From positions 3,720,001 to 3,784,000 of the forward strand of contig JAHQIY010000002.1 of the NCBI GenBank assembly GCA_019054805.1: a stretch of DNA of 64,000 bases. Direction: 5' to 3'. The translations under genes and the position numbers were made by a program. How positions within the stretch are numbered: position 1 is the stretch's first letter; every line of letters begins with the position of its first letter. The notes under the pieces were generated by a model. The model worked only from the letters and a program-made list of their open reading frames with translations. It was not told the origin of the DNA and ran no database searches. Shown here piece by piece: positions 45,011 to 57,540 of this stretch. Source of the stretch: Brachionus manjavacas. Its lineage: Eukaryota; Rotifera; Eurotatoria; Ploima; Brachionidae.

Positions 45011-45696
45011 TCAATATCCATAAAAACTATTGGATTCAGCATTTGTTTGATAGCCATAGATTTTATCATGTGATCCTTGTCTGTTGCTCGCATAGCTCCT
45101 TTCTCCTATTGAATAGTCGACTCGAAGCTCCCTGCTCAGCAGACGCTTTCCATTTGTGGCACGTTTGGCCTTAAAAACAATCATTAATCCATAAAAATAA
45201 TCATTTAATCTCAAATTTTACTCTTGACGCGTCATCAATGCTATCAAAATAGACAAATCCAAAGCCTCTTGGTTTGCCAGTCTTTTAAATTTAAAAATCA
45301 TAAAAGATAAAAATTCGATTTAGGAAATTATTTTACTCTCTTGTCAAAAATAACTTTGGACCGCTTGCAGCCATACTTTTTAAAAAAGTTGAAAAGATCA
45401 GCCTCGTTGGTGTCGCGATCAAGTCCAAAAACAGCAAGAATGTCATTTTTAGGTGGGTTGAAGCGGTCAGGCTCGTCGCGATGATCAGTCCGGTGCTTGC
45501 TTGGACGCGAATAGGACGATCTCTTGGTCGGATAGCGAGATCTGAGGCGACACCGTGATCTTGATCGGTAGCAAGACCTAGATTGTGATCGGCGGCGCCG
45601 AGAGTGCGTGCCGTATCTGCGGCGCGGACTTGAACGCTTTCCACTTTCCAAAGAATGATCTCTGCTTAGTGAATGCGATGTATTTGTTTCAATCAT
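45011..45696 (-). CDS. Transformer-2-like RS/RRM splicing factor, copy B, 192 aa
   Basis: Exons 45337-45696, 45222-45281 and 45011-45169, all phase 0, with introns of 55 and 52 bp. The N-terminal arginine/serine domain is strong (SPRRRYGTHSRRRRSQSRSC, YRSRSRCRLRSRYPTKRSSY). The RRM follows: ILAVFGLDRDTNEADLFNFF, TGKPRGFGFVYF and RLLSRELRVDYS, with a short C-terminal tail ending SNSFYGY. This is closer to canonical Tra2 than copy A because of the full RS1 domain. The start is the first in-frame ATG (45696); the frame is open further upstream and an additional 5' exon joined near 45725 is possible. Nuclear, probably binds purine-rich exonic enhancers. Confidence 0.85.
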
Positions 45697-46149
45697 TAAT
45701 TTAATTGTTGAATGACCTCTGCTATGCTGAATCAAATAAATTGCTTGAATTTAGTTATAACTAAAATATTCAAAAATATTGTTCATATTAAGGGCAAAAA
45801 TTTAATGAAATTAATGCGCGCCTAATTCAGTTTAAATTTTACAAAAATATTCAAAATTTCAATTGGGTCAAAGTCATTCGCGGTGAATCGTCTGATCGAA
45901 AAAAATGCAGATATTGACAAAATAAATGTAGAGTCTAATTAAACTATCAATTTAATTAGACTAGTAGCATATTTTAAGTTTTTTTTGTTGGGCTATTGTG
46001 ACTAAAAAGTAAAAAGTCAGTGATGGTGAATTTGCGGGGATTTAAATTAATTAAGAAAAAAGCTTTTTGATGAGATTGATTATTTTCAAATTAAATGAAG
46101 AAATATCGCAAAGTTGGGTTAAAGAATCATTATTTTTGTTAAATTTGGT
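45697..46149. other. Intergenic before the right histone arm
   Basis: Would hold the promoter of Tra2-like gene B. No motif is evident. Confidence 0.4.
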
Positions 46150-46485
46150 CAAATTTTTTTTAAATGATAATAATCTCTATTTTTCTGCCAGGCTTATTTT
46201 TAAGTAACAAGTTTTAGTCGAAGTCACTAAAGTCAATTATTTACTTGACTTAAAAATTGTTAACCGTTCCATGCATTCATGATCGCAGACACGTGAATTT
46301 TTGATCGACAGGAAGGGAAAAATAAATATAACTCCAAGGTTTACTAATTGAGCAAATTTTTTTTTCAGCATAAAAAAAGAATAACTTTCTAAATTAACTA
46401 ATTCAAATAAAAAAAAAATTCTTTGTGCAAAATCAAGTATGTACTCCTAGAAGTGTGCTTTGGTGGTTCTTTTTTTTCCTTATTT

Positions 46486-46594
46486 TTTTGTGCTCCTAGT
46501 GGAGCATTACTTTTGATTTCCACTCAAGTCGATTCATGTGGAACTCAACTTTCAATACCCAGCTAACTAGTTAATTGACAATTAGTAAATAATT
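46486..46594. other. Segment of about 109 bp present only in the right arm
   Basis: The left arm joins the flanking CCTTATTT and GAGCTCAGATTTAATTTAAT directly; the right arm has an extra stretch including GTGCTCCTAGTGGAGCA (a small palindrome) between them. Either inserted here or deleted from the left arm. Confidence 0.6.
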
Positions 46595-46769
46595 TGAGCT
46601 CAGATTTAATTTAATACATGTGGCAAAATTTGTTGCTGTTAATTTTAACTTGAATGAAATTTCAGAATTAAAAATTTTTAACTTTAAATTAAAATCATTT
46701 GAAGTTTTTTAAGATTTAATTTAAAATTAAATACTAAATACTAAATGCTTCATTTTTTAAAATAAGATT

Positions 46770-46785
46770 GGCCTTGAAAAAGGCC
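46770..46785 (-). promoter_or_regulatory. Histone 3' stem-loop of right H2B
   Basis: GGCCTTTTTCAAGGCC on the minus strand, 31 bases after the stop; same as the left arm. Confidence 0.9.
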
Positions 46786-46815
46786 GGGGGGTTTCTATTC
46801 GATTTGAGAGTTGTT

Positions 46816-47184
46816 TTATTTTGAGCTGGTGTATTTTGTGACAGCTTTTGTGCCTTCACTAACTGCATGCTTGGCCAATTCACCAGGTAAGAGGAGACGA
46901 ACACTGGTTTGAATTTCACGACTGGAAATAGTCGAACGACCATTGTGTGTGGATAGCTTGGAAGCTTCGGAAGCTATTCTCTCAAAGATATCGTTGACAA
47001 AAGAGTTCATGATGCTCATTGCTTTGCTAGAGATGCCAGTGTCCGGATGAACTTGTTTCAACACTTTGTAAATGTAAACCGAATAGGATTCTTTCCTTTT
47101 CTTTCTTCTTTTGCCTTCTCCTTTGGCTCCTTTGGTTGGTTTGACCGCTTTTTTGGCTCCTTTGCTTGGTGTTTTTGATGGCAT
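46816..47184 (-). CDS. H2B: Histone H2B (right arm)
   Basis: 122 residues, same as the left-arm H2B except MPSKTPSK in place of MPPKTPSK. The histone fold ([20 protein letters not shown]) and C-terminal [11 protein letters not shown] are intact. Intronless, TATAAAG at 47217-47223 and a histone stem-loop downstream. It is divergent from H2A at 47643 with a 458-bp gap that aligns with the left-arm promoter region. Confidence 0.98.
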   Translation of the reverse strand: MPSKTPSKGAKKAVKPTKGAKGEGKRRKKRKESYSVYIYKVLKQVHPDTGISSKAMSIMNSFVNDIFERIASEASKLSTHNGRSTISSREIQTSVRLLLPGELAKHAVSEGTKAVTKYTSSK

Positions 47185-47216
47185 TTGGATTTAGGTGTCT
47201 TTGTCTTTTGTGTTGT

Positions 47217-47223
47217 CTTTATA
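47217..47223 (-). promoter_or_regulatory. TATA box of right H2B
   Basis: TATAAAG on the minus strand, 33 bp before the ATG; same position as in the left arm. Confidence 0.65.
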
Positions 47224-47565
47224 ATAGTGTTTTAGAATGACTTTATGTTTATTTATTCACAAAAGTTTGAAAACATATTTAACAAGGGTAAAAATGTAGA
47301 ATTAATTATGAACAATTGAAAGGGTTAAAAGGTGAATGACAGTAGCATGTTCAATTACAAAATCAATTTTTTCTAATAAATCGAATCAAACACAAAAATA
47401 TGTTTAATTGGTTAATAGGTATCTAATTTGCATATTTAGAATGTTCATAATTTGTTCAATTGACTTTAATTCACCGCCTATTTTGTTGTTAATTATATTT
47501 TTGCAAAAACAAAAACTAAACTAAAATGAATTAATATTGTGAATAATTCGATGACTTTTTTAAAT

Positions 47566-47575
47566 TATAATAAAT
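47566..47575 (+). promoter_or_regulatory. TATA-like element of right H2A
   Basis: TATAATAAAT about 70 bp before the H2A ATG; same element as in the left arm. Confidence 0.45.
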
Positions 47576-47642
47576 AAGAGGTTTTTCGGCAATTATTTTT
47601 CTTATTCAAGTCAAAAAAAACCTAATTAAAAATCAAATAACA

Positions 47643-48032
47643 ATGTCTGGACGCGGCAAAGGAGGCAAAGTAAGAGCCAAAGGCAAAACACGATCATCAA
47701 GAGCTGGTCTACAATTTCCAGTTGGTCGTATTCATCGTCTGCTAAGAAAAGGTCATTACGCTGAGAGAGTGGGAGCTGGAGCTCCAGTCTATTTGGCTGC
47801 TGTGTTGGAATACTTGAGCGCTGAAATTCTAGAGTTGGCGGGCAATGCAGCGAGAGACAATAAGAAGACGAGAATCATTCCTCGTCACTTGCAGCTAGCC
47901 ATTCGAAATGATGAAGAATTGAACAAATTGTTAGCTGGAGTTACAATCGCTCAAGGTGGCGTCTTACCAAACATTCAATCAATTTTGTTGCCCAAAAAGG
48001 CCGAAGATGGTCCAAGTACCAAATCGGAATAA
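47643..48032 (+). CDS. H2A: Histone H2A (right arm)
   Basis: 129-residue canonical H2A with the same tail, histone fold and acidic patch as the left copy; the only residue change I see is Asp for Glu in the C-terminal [10 protein letters not shown]. The coding DNA carries several synonymous differences from the left copy. Intronless, with a histone stem-loop 33 bases beyond the stop. Confidence 0.98.
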   Translation: MSGRGKGGKVRAKGKTRSSRAGLQFPVGRIHRLLRKGHYAERVGAGAPVYLAAVLEYLSAEILELAGNAARDNKKTRIIPRHLQLAIRNDEELNKLLAGVTIAQGGVLPNIQSILLPKKAEDGPSTKSE

Positions 48033-48064
48033 ATTGCGTTGTAACAATTTTGCCTAAAACCCCC

Positions 48065-48080
48065 GGCCTTTGTCAAGGCC
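48065..48080 (+). promoter_or_regulatory. Histone 3' stem-loop of right H2A
   Basis: GGCCTTTGTCAAGGCC; the loop differs from the left copy by one base (TTGT versus TTAT) while the stem is unchanged. Confidence 0.88.
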
Positions 48081-49524
48081 AACCAAATTTTAAAATTTAA
48101 AGCAAAAATCATAACTATATATTTCTAAAAAATATTTATAATGTTCAATAAAAAGATATAAATTACTTTACACTCCTATCAAAGCTTCTCACATATTTTC
48201 AGTAATCGTTAAACAAAATGGAATTTTTCAACCTGCAACAAAAAAGAAGACCTTATATATTTCAATTTTTTGAAATATTCAATTTTTTCTTGTTTTATTG
48301 TCGAAACGACCCAAAATGTCCTTCTCAAAAAAAATGACAAATTTTTCCATTTTTCCATCATCGGAATTTAGCTAACAATAATTAGATAATTAGATTTATT
48401 TCATGGTCTTTAATAAGATATCTTGATTAAGATTTTCAAATTTAATTTTCTAGACGCAGATTTTACAGAATTTTTCAGAACATACATTTTTGTAATGCTC
48501 TTTATTTTATTTGGCACAGTAATGCTTAAATAAAACAAAAAAAGCTTCATCAATTCTAATGATATCATTTTTCATGGTGTTGTAGTTCTTGTGTCACAAT
48601 TTAAACAAACAAAAATAAAAGAACACAACATGAATGAACACTTTGACTTTGTCTTCATCACGTCACAAATTTATTTTTAATCCAAAAACTTTACTTTTCT
48701 TTACTTAAATGTTAAAAACAACTCTGGATATAAATTAAACTATGAGTTGAAAATTTATAAATTTAGATCACTCAACTAGAAAAAATCAACACAAAAATAA
48801 AACAATTGATCACTTTTATTACCCTTAATTTTTTTTTAGATCACAATTTTTCCGATCATCAATTCTAATGATCAATCTTTTTAATCAAGCCAGCATGATC
48901 AAAATGATCACAGTTTGTACCACACTTATTTAGGCTAAGTTTTTGATTAAGGACACAAGTAATTTAAATAATTTAGAAAAAACTGAATCAATTTTTCTTT
49001 AAAATAAATTTTTTATTCTAAATAATTTTGATGAAAAATATATACAAGAAACCTTAGAATTAATTTTTTTCTCCTTCAGAAAAATCAATAATTTTGATGA
49101 AAAATATAGAGAGAGAGAGAGATATTTAATTTTAGAGAGATGAACTCTCAAGGTTGTTCCGAAGGACAACCTACCCTTTTTTTTGTGCGAAGAGGAGAGA
49201 GGAGGTCTATTGTGGGGAGAGTATTTAAAAAAAAAATAGAGTTTATATTCTATAATATACGGAAAATGAATATTTCTTTTTTTTTTCTCTTTATATTTTG
49301 TTTTTTGTGGATTAATTTGGTTTAGACAATTATAGACCAAACATTAGGCATGTTGAAGAAAAATATATACAAGAAACTTTTGAATTTATTTTTTAAACCT
49401 TCAGAAAAAATGATCTCAGTTTTTCTAAAGTAAAAAAAACGTATAAATTATGCACACTTTTTAATCAGACTCAATTGGATGTAAATAAAAGTTAAAAATT
49501 ATAATATTTTCTTTTTGGATTGAT
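48081..49524. other. H2A-H4 intergenic spacer, right arm
   Basis: Mirror of 37127-38660 with indels, including a GA microsatellite near 49108-49123. No supported gene. Confidence 0.5.
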
Positions 49525-49532
49525 TATAAATA
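49525..49532 (+). promoter_or_regulatory. TATA box of right H4
   Basis: TATAAATA 83 bp before the H4 ATG, equal to the left-arm element. Confidence 0.65.
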
Positions 49533-49575
49533 CTAGCTCAAATTCAATTTCCAAAATTCATCACTATTCGCATAA

Positions 49576-49926
<351 letters not shown>

Positions 49927-49956
49927 GATCTTCATAACCATAAAATAGCAACCCCC

Positions 49957-49972
49957 GGCCCTTTTCAGGGCC
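49957..49972 (+). promoter_or_regulatory. Histone 3' stem-loop of right H4
   Basis: GGCCCTTTTCAGGGCC, 30 bases after the stop; the H4 stems use C:G where the H2A and H2B stems use T:A, and the pairing is kept. Confidence 0.9.
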
Positions 49973-50160
49973 AAATATAACCTAAAAATTAAAGCAATAT
50001 TTTAAGTCGCTGTCTGTAAATTATTATGTCATTTCACATAGATGACAATAGGTTGTATGATGCCTAAAATTATCTATCTATCTATTGATGACAGCAATTA
50101 CAGTTTTAAAAAATAAATTTTTAATAATTAAATTTTCTTCTAGGCAAATTTTAAAATTGT

Positions 50161-52005
50161 TAAAATATTCAAAAATCGACCAAATTTATAATATTTAATG
50201 AAATTATCCAAATTTCCATATTTGACAACATTTGCAATTTGTTTAAAATTTTTTTATCAATCAAATATTTATCAATGAAATTCAAATAAAATTTTAATAG
50301 AGAAAGCCAAATTTTTTCTTTACAATAAATAAAATTTCTAAATAATTTTGATGCAATAAATTTACAAGAAAATTTTATTGAAACTAAATTGAGTCTAGAA
50401 ATTTCTCATAAAATCCTTTACCGCCACATAATTTCCTCCAGCTTTTTGCCAAGAACTAATTTTTATTTTCTATTATTTATTCTGATTTGGTAAAGAGTCA
50501 CACATTAAAGTCAGAATCGTTAAAAGTTTAAGTCGACTTTGACTTGAATCCACTTAAGTCAGATTAATTATTTTCGGGCCCTAACATTAGACCTCATCGC
50601 TCTATTATAACCCCAAATTACAGAAAAATTAGCAATGATTAAATGTAATTAAAACAATTGAATTTCGAGAACTGAATTTTATTTAAAACAAAAATTTTTA
50701 AAAAAGAACTTTTGTTTTAGTTAAAGTACTGACTTGACTTTGACTTCATGACTTTGACTTTTGACCAACTCTGTATTAAATCAAATCAAAAACAATTATC
50801 CTTTTTTTACATTAAAACAATAATTTAGTTAAAAAAGGTGCAACAAAACATGTTTCAGTGTCTCGCAGTATTTTATGTATTTTATACTCGATTATTTTAG
50901 TCTATTAATCTTTAGAAAAGGAAGAACTTAAATTTGTTTCTGAATTTCACAATACCATATGTCAGAGTTATTTTTCAATTCATTTCAAAAATAACTCTTG
51001 TTAAGCAAAATTTTTATAAAAAGTAAGACCTATCTAAGAAATTCTCACAAGGGATATTTTAAATTTTTTTCTTAGTTAGATTTGAATAAGAGAAATAATG
51101 AACTTAAATAATAAGCTTTTAAATATTGAATTATATTTAAAGAAAAGTTATCACTTTATTTTGATATAAAAAGTAAAAATCTTTTTTTAAATAAATTCCA
51201 ACTGCTAAGATTCAAAAGAATGGAAGCTGTTTTCTATCAAACGAATCTTGTAAATAATTTGCTACTTATTTTTAAACTAATATATATAACATAATCATAT
51301 ATTATATTATGTATTTAGATATTTAAAATAATTGTCTAAATCAATTTAACATGCCCATCTTAAAACTTTTAAGTTAAAATTTTAAAGCAACTAGCTTTTT
51401 ATAAACAATTTATTTATTTATTGGAAAATATGATAGATAAAATATTTTTTCTTTTCAACATTGGATTTTTGAAAGGATTATAACTTTTTCTTTTAAACAT
51501 TTTTTTTATATTTTCTATCTCTTTTTAGATTTTAAAGAAAACAAAAAAATCACTTAAGATATTTGAAATAAAATTTAAGAAATAGCAACAACCTGATTGA
51601 ACTGACATTACTAAATTGAAGAATGGAGAAGAAGATTTTGAACATTTAGATTGTAGTTTTCAACATTTTGGCTTTCAATTTTTAATAAAATTAATTTAAT
51701 GCAATTAAAATAGATTTTTTTTCCCAATATGATTTATTTAACTAGAATGCCTCGATGTAAAATTTTTGCAAATAGTTAACTGAAAGCATGTAATCAAAAA
51801 ATTAATTTAAACTTTATAAATTTAAATATTTTGAAAATTTTAAATCAACACTTTTTAATAATGAATTTAAATATATGAAGCGTTAATAAGTCACTTGAGG
51901 CGTTGTAACTAACTTACTGATTAACCATGAAACTAAAAATAAATTTTTTTTTTAGTTTATTGATAAAATGAATTTAGATAAAAATAGATAACAAAATTAT
52001 AAAGC
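50161..52005. other. Gene-free AT-rich region
   Basis: No frame of protein-like composition or recognisable element. Repeated GACTTGACTTTGACTT-like phrases occur near 50720-50760. Confidence 0.45.
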
Positions 52006-52860
52006 TACTGATTTGTTCCAATGGAATTACCAAAATTTACGCGAATTTACCAAAATTTAAGTAAAATTTACCAGTATTTAACGGATTTTACATAAAATTT
52101 CTTAAAAACCAAAAGGGCCAAAAAAATCAAAAAAAATCAAAATTTTTGCAATTTTTTCACTTTTTTTAGTTTTTTTTCAAAATTAATAAAAAATTTTAAA
52201 TTAAAAAAAATTACGCAAATTTTCGTAAATTTTTATTGATTTTAATGAAAAATAGTAAAAAATGTGTAAAAAGTTAAATAAAAAGAAAAATTTAAATAAA
52301 GATTTTTTAATATTGAAATTATTAGATACATATATTTTAGTGATTTACTGTTTTTCACTTTTGCAATTTTGCGTAAAATTACCGGAATACCCGTAATATT
52401 ACTAAAATTTTGGTAAAATCATAGGAACAAATCAATACTGTAAAGTTTTTGGCTTTTTAAATTATTAACTTTGACTTTAGGTAAGTAAAATTGTAATTGA
52501 GAAAAATGGCGACTGGTCAAATAATTAAAATATATGTATCTAACAATTTCAATATTAAAAAATCTTTATTTAAATTTTTCTTTTTTTTAACTTTTTTCAC
52601 TTTTTTTTTACTATTTTTCACTAACATCAATAAAAATTTACGTAAATTTGCGTAAAAAAGTACAATTTTTTTTAATTTGAAATTTTGAAAAAAAACTAAA
52701 AAAAGTGAAAAAATTGCAAAAATTTTGATTTTTTTTGATTTTTTTGGCCCTTTTAGTTTTTAAGAAATTTTATGTAAAATCCGTTAAATTCTGGTAAATT
52801 TACTAAAAAATTTTGGTAAATTAACGTAAATTTTGGTAATTCCATGGGAACAAATCAGTA
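52006..52860. mobile_element. Large fold-back (inverted-repeat) element
   Basis: The left arm (about 52006-52336) and right arm (about 52527-52860) are near-perfect reverse complements over roughly 330 bp, starting TACTGATTTG and ending CAAATCAGTA. The termini contain GGTAATTCCATGGGAACA on the right and its counterpart on the left. The spacer (about 52337-52526) holds an additional direct copy of the terminus (GGAACAAATCAATACTGTA near 52425-52443). No ORF. It is a MITE or fold-back element of the TTACGTAAA-rich family. Confidence 0.8.
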
Positions 52861-53488
52861 CTGTATATCGCATATATCGTATGTTTACACTAAACATTTC
52901 AAATTTGCCTATGAGGCTTAAAACTAATAAATAATAATGATATAATATTTCGTATGTATCAGCTAGTTTAAAAGATCTCAGTCGTTTGTATGTACTTAGT
53001 GAACAAAACCAATCATAATATTTTAATCAAAGATTAGAAAGTTTAGCAAATTTTGATATATTCACTTACCTTTATTTTTTTAAAATCCTTAAAAAGAACC
53101 TAATATTTAATAGAAATTCTCGATAGTTTAATTAAAAGAATTAAAATTAATTCTAATATCAGAGCGAATAATTGTAAAGAGACAAAAACATAGTAAAAAA
53201 ATAAAATTTGGAGGATTTATTTAAATTAAAAATTATTATTGTATATTTTCAAACAAGTTACCAAAATATTTTTTGTTACATAATTATTAAACTTTTTTGA
53301 AAATTTAAATGAACCAAAATTTTTTTTTTCTTTTTTTTGTCTATGAAGTGTATATTAGTAAAAATAATAATAAAAATAACAATAAAATTTTAAGAATAAT
53401 TATGTTTGTCTAATTGATTATAAGGCTTTAGATATTTTATATATCATATCCGTAAAAAAAAATATTTTTAGCTATTCAATAATCAAAA
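52861..53488. other. 3' flank of the membrane-protein gene; no gene seen
   Basis: AT-rich sequence between the fold-back element and the end of the minus-strand gene. Confidence 0.4.
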
Positions 53489-54619
53489 CTATTCAGAATC
53501 AGAAGCACCAAGATCATATGCTCTTTTATATGGCTTAATGGATGCTCTACGGTTGCTTTCGTTATAAACCTTGAGCTTTATGTTGTTAATTTCGTTGATC
53601 ATTGGTAAATTTTTGTCAAATTTGACATTTTTAGTTCTTTTTTCCCTTAGTTTTGTCAAGTCCTCTGTAGAAAAACCTGCTATACTCATTCGGCTCAATT
53701 TGCGGAATTTCTGTGCCTCTTTATACAAATTCAACTGAATGTCATCAATTTCATCTTCATAATTTTCTTTATTTTCCTCATCGGCATCAGGTTCGTAGCC
53801 AAAGTTATCTCTTATTGTCACTTTTTTATCACTTTTGAGTTTTTTACCTACAGGCAGAGAGTCGGTGGACTTCTCTTCAGCCGTCTCATCCGAATCATAA
53901 TCGCTCGCATCCTCTTCCTCTTCAGCCACTTCAAAAAGACTCTTCAAACGTTCCACATGAGCTGTTGGAAGAGTTTCCAATAGGTCGTCAATTGATTTCT
54001 CTTCTTTGGAAGTAACTTTAGTCGCTATAATTACAAATGCATAAATGAGCAACAATACTCCAAGTACCACAAGCACCATGTAAATATTTGACTCCTCTTC
54101 TTCCTCTAAATTTTCCACTGTACAGCAAACCTTTTGATCAAATGTGTGGTTCATGTTCACGCAAATTGTGTATACTGTTTCATAGTGAAGTTTGTACAGA
54201 ATTATTGTGGCAGTAGATTCGTTCTTAGAGTTAATAGATAAATCTACAGTTTGATTATGTTTAAATTCCTGTTCAGCTGAATGTGATTCCACAAATCCAG
54301 AGTGGTGTTTTAAATAACTATTCCAAAAGAAATTTGCTGTTTTTGATTCCTCTGCAGAACCAAGAAGACTAAACTCGACTTGGACCACATTTTGAGAATT
54401 TGATGACTGCAATTCTTTATCGACGTAAATTGTGCATTGGTAGTGAATTTCAGAATAGGTTAAACTTTTAAGAAATCTGCAGTTTACTGTCTGATGAGTG
54501 TGTTCGTCTTTGGGAGTAGCTTTGGCACATATTAGTTCGGAATGGTCTTCGGAGCACTTTGCCATTGACAAAAGCAGACTCAGATACAGTGTTGTTTTAA
54601 AGATCTCAGTTGGCGTCAT
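53489..54619 (-). CDS. Single-pass membrane protein with short ectodomain and acidic tail, 376 aa
   Basis: Signal peptide at about 1-22 (LYLSLLLSMAKC), then an ectodomain of ~155 residues with six cysteines and several N-glycosylation sites. Its end, YKLHYETVYTICVNM followed by KVCCTVEN, resembles the closing strands of a fibronectin type III domain. A transmembrane helix lies at about 178-200 (YMVLVVLGVLLLIYAFVIIA). The 175-residue cytoplasmic tail is strongly acidic (EEEEDASDYDSDETAEE) and then more basic, ending RAYDLGASDSE, which could serve as a PDZ-interacting or trafficking tail. Intronless. No family recognised; probably an adhesion or receptor-like surface protein. Confidence 0.75.
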   Translation of the reverse strand: MTPTEIFKTTLYLSLLLSMAKCSEDHSELICAKATPKDEHTHQTVNCRFLKSLTYSEIHYQCTIYVDKELQSSNSQNVVQVEFSLLGSAEESKTANFFWNSYLKHHSGFVESHSAEQEFKHNQTVDLSINSKNESTATIILYKLHYETVYTICVNMNHTFDQKVCCTVENLEEEEESNIYMVLVVLGVLLLIYAFVIIATKVTSKEEKSIDDLLETLPTAHVERLKSLFEVAEEEEDASDYDSDETAEEKSTDSLPVGKKLKSDKKVTIRDNFGYEPDADEENKENYEDEIDDIQLNLYKEAQKFRKLSRMSIAGFSTEDLTKLREKRTKNVKFDKNLPMINEINNIKLKVYNESNRRASIKPYKRAYDLGASDSE

Positions 54620-57540
54620 TTTAGAGCATATTAAAAAAGACTTGCAATTAAGCTAAAATTTAAATTTTTATTAAATTTTATTTCGCGAGTTTTTATCTCA
54701 AACTTATCTAAGCTATAAAATATTACAACGTTTTAATTCTTAACTAATAATTTTTGGGATTCCATAAAAAATTTCCAATTACTTACAAGATTTTTTTATT
54801 GTCATTTTAAATTTGTTTATTAAATATTTATCTTGAAAGTTTGGTTGTATTTTATGTAAATTTCTCAAAACTAGTTTTAAGATATTGTTCGCAGAGAATT
54901 CATTAATTGACTAGAAATTTAAGAACTAGATTTTATCTTCATCAAAATTTCGAGTCTAATGCAATAACTAAGATTTTTTTCTAAGATGTTAGATAAACTT
55001 TAAATTTGAATAAACGATGCTGAGATGGCGTCATGAGAACTATCAACATTTAACATTCATTAAAATGAAACGAAAATGAATGATCAAAAATTTTCCTCAA
55101 ATTTCTTCATTGATATCTTCATATCTATCTTAAAATTTAAACTAATCTAAAAAAGCAGTAAAAATTAAGCATGAATGGATTATCATTTAATGAAAAAAGA
55201 AATTCTTTTTGAATAAGATGTTTTTAGTATCCCATTTTAAAAAAATAAAATCAATATCTAAAATGCCGAATTTAATTTTTTTTTAATTAAGTGATGTTTT
55301 TTAAATCTTGGGCTAATTTTCAAATTTAGAAAAATTGTAATCCAATCTAGCTAGATTTACCAAATTTTGTACTTAAATAGTTCCGACCTTTTAGTTAGTA
55401 TGTTATGTTCAACATGATTTCTGATTGATAAAAAATAAATGCTTCAAAATATGACATCTTTTAATATTATTTGTAAATTTTTGTAAGTTTTTTTAACTGA
55501 GAATTTTTTAAGTTTTAGGTAGTGATCATTCTATTCGATCCAGTTGTCGGAAGAAGCTAAGTTTTTACAAATTTTTTTTGTTATAAACTTAAAGATTGAA
55601 CCTATTTAAGGACAAATTTGAATCAAGCTAGATTGGATGACAATATGTTTGAAATTAGGAAAATTCTCCAAGATTTATGAAAACCCTTTATATTCTGATG
55701 AATCATTTGAAAGTTCTCTAGATAACTAGTATCAATCCTCCGTTTCATCTTTAAAATCTTGGAAACTGATAAACTTGGATATAAATTCAAAATTTATTTG
55801 TGGCGTGTATTTAACCTTCTGACAAAAATAAATTATTCGCTGACAAATTTTGTTATATTATATTAATATTATATTATATTAATTCAAATAATATCAATTC
55901 AAAAATATAAAACAATTTTTGAGTTAATTTTAATTTTTGCAATACTTCTTCAAAATACACAAACTTTGAGTTATTTTACACATATAAATGCAATTTCCAC
56001 GTCTATAATTCAGATTAATTGAAAAAATATCAAAGATATATCATTGATGTTTCATGATATATCTGATGCTTAGTTTTATTCATTTTTTGGCTTTTTTCTA
56101 AAGATAGTTGAGTCTTTATTAATATTTTTTAACTTAAAAGAACAACTTGCTTAATGAATTATTGATGAATCAAGTAACTATTGAAATAGAAGTGAATTAC
56201 TGATTGGTACTACAATCAATCAAATATTTTCAAATTTAAAATAATTTAAAATTTATTACTAAGAAAGAGTAAAAAGTTTAAAAAATGTTATCCTAATCTT
56301 TTAAGCAATAAATTTTATTTGTATGATTTGGCATAAATATCTGGCTCACTAAAATTAACTATGGAGCCAAGATAAAATAAGTGGAAGAACAAGAATAATC
56401 AAAAACAAATGTTTGAACAAGACAATGTCACTAAAGCTTAATCAATGTTACATTTACAGAAAATATCTTATTCATAAAAATAGAGATTTCAAATACTTTT
56501 TCGGGTCTAATTAAATAAAAAATTAAATTTATTTTTACTATGTAAAAAATTTTAAACTTGATTAAAAAATGTTGCTTTTCTTAAATTTTCTTAAATATAA
56601 CTAAGAAACCTTAAATATAAAAAATTTCAAAAGTAGCAGAAAAAAAACGGTTTTAATTTACTAGATAATTTAAATGCCTAAAAAAATTTAGATACCTATA
56701 AAAAATTAGAATATTTCAAAATTTGATCTTGTAAATCAAATTGGATATTAATTTTGAAAATACATAGCATTGATTGCAAAATTTATATTTTTCAGTTTTT
56801 AAGCTATAAAAACAAAAATTTTTGAAAAAAAATGGATTTAAGACAATTTATCTTAAAAAGTATTTTTGTCATAAGAAAAAATTATTGGATATAACTGAGT
56901 TCAATAATTTCAAAAAAGATAAAAAAATAAATTTAAAATAAAAAGTTGTTTTCAAATTTTTATTTAATATATAAAAAATATATAAAAGTTGTACTTTTTA
57001 ACTCTTTCTTAATAATAAATTTTAAATAGAAAAATAAATATTGCTATTTTTTTATTTTTAAGTTTAAAAATATTTCATTCATTTTAATACCATCAGTAAA
57101 ATCGAAAAAATAATAAAAATGAAACTTTAAAGCAAATTGCATATAAAAATGTCGTTTGCCATTCACTGAAGGCATCGCGTTTCTCTAAGCAGATCTTTCG
57201 GAATGTCAAACATGTAAGAAAATAAATGGATTTTATTTTTTTATAATCCTTAAAGAAACTAAACCTTCTTGTCTAGTCTACAATTAACCTGTTGGTTATC
57301 TTTAATAAAAAAAAGGACTTAGTTTTTTCTTAACAAAAAACATACTTCATTCTAAGCTATAAGACATAAACGTTTAAAAAAAGTTAACAAAAAAAATCTC
57401 AAACAATCGAGAAATTAAACACAAAAAAATATTTAGACCGGTTGGAAGTTCAAGGTCTCATATGAGGTATTATCTTCTATTTGATTCTCAAAATAAATAA
57501 TATAAAAATTCAAAAAAAAAAATAAAATTAAAAACAATAT
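54620..57540. other. Gene-free AT-rich region
   Basis: No gene or clear element. It includes AT dinucleotide-like runs near 55855-55890. The promoter of the minus-strand membrane-protein gene should lie near 54650. Confidence 0.45.
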
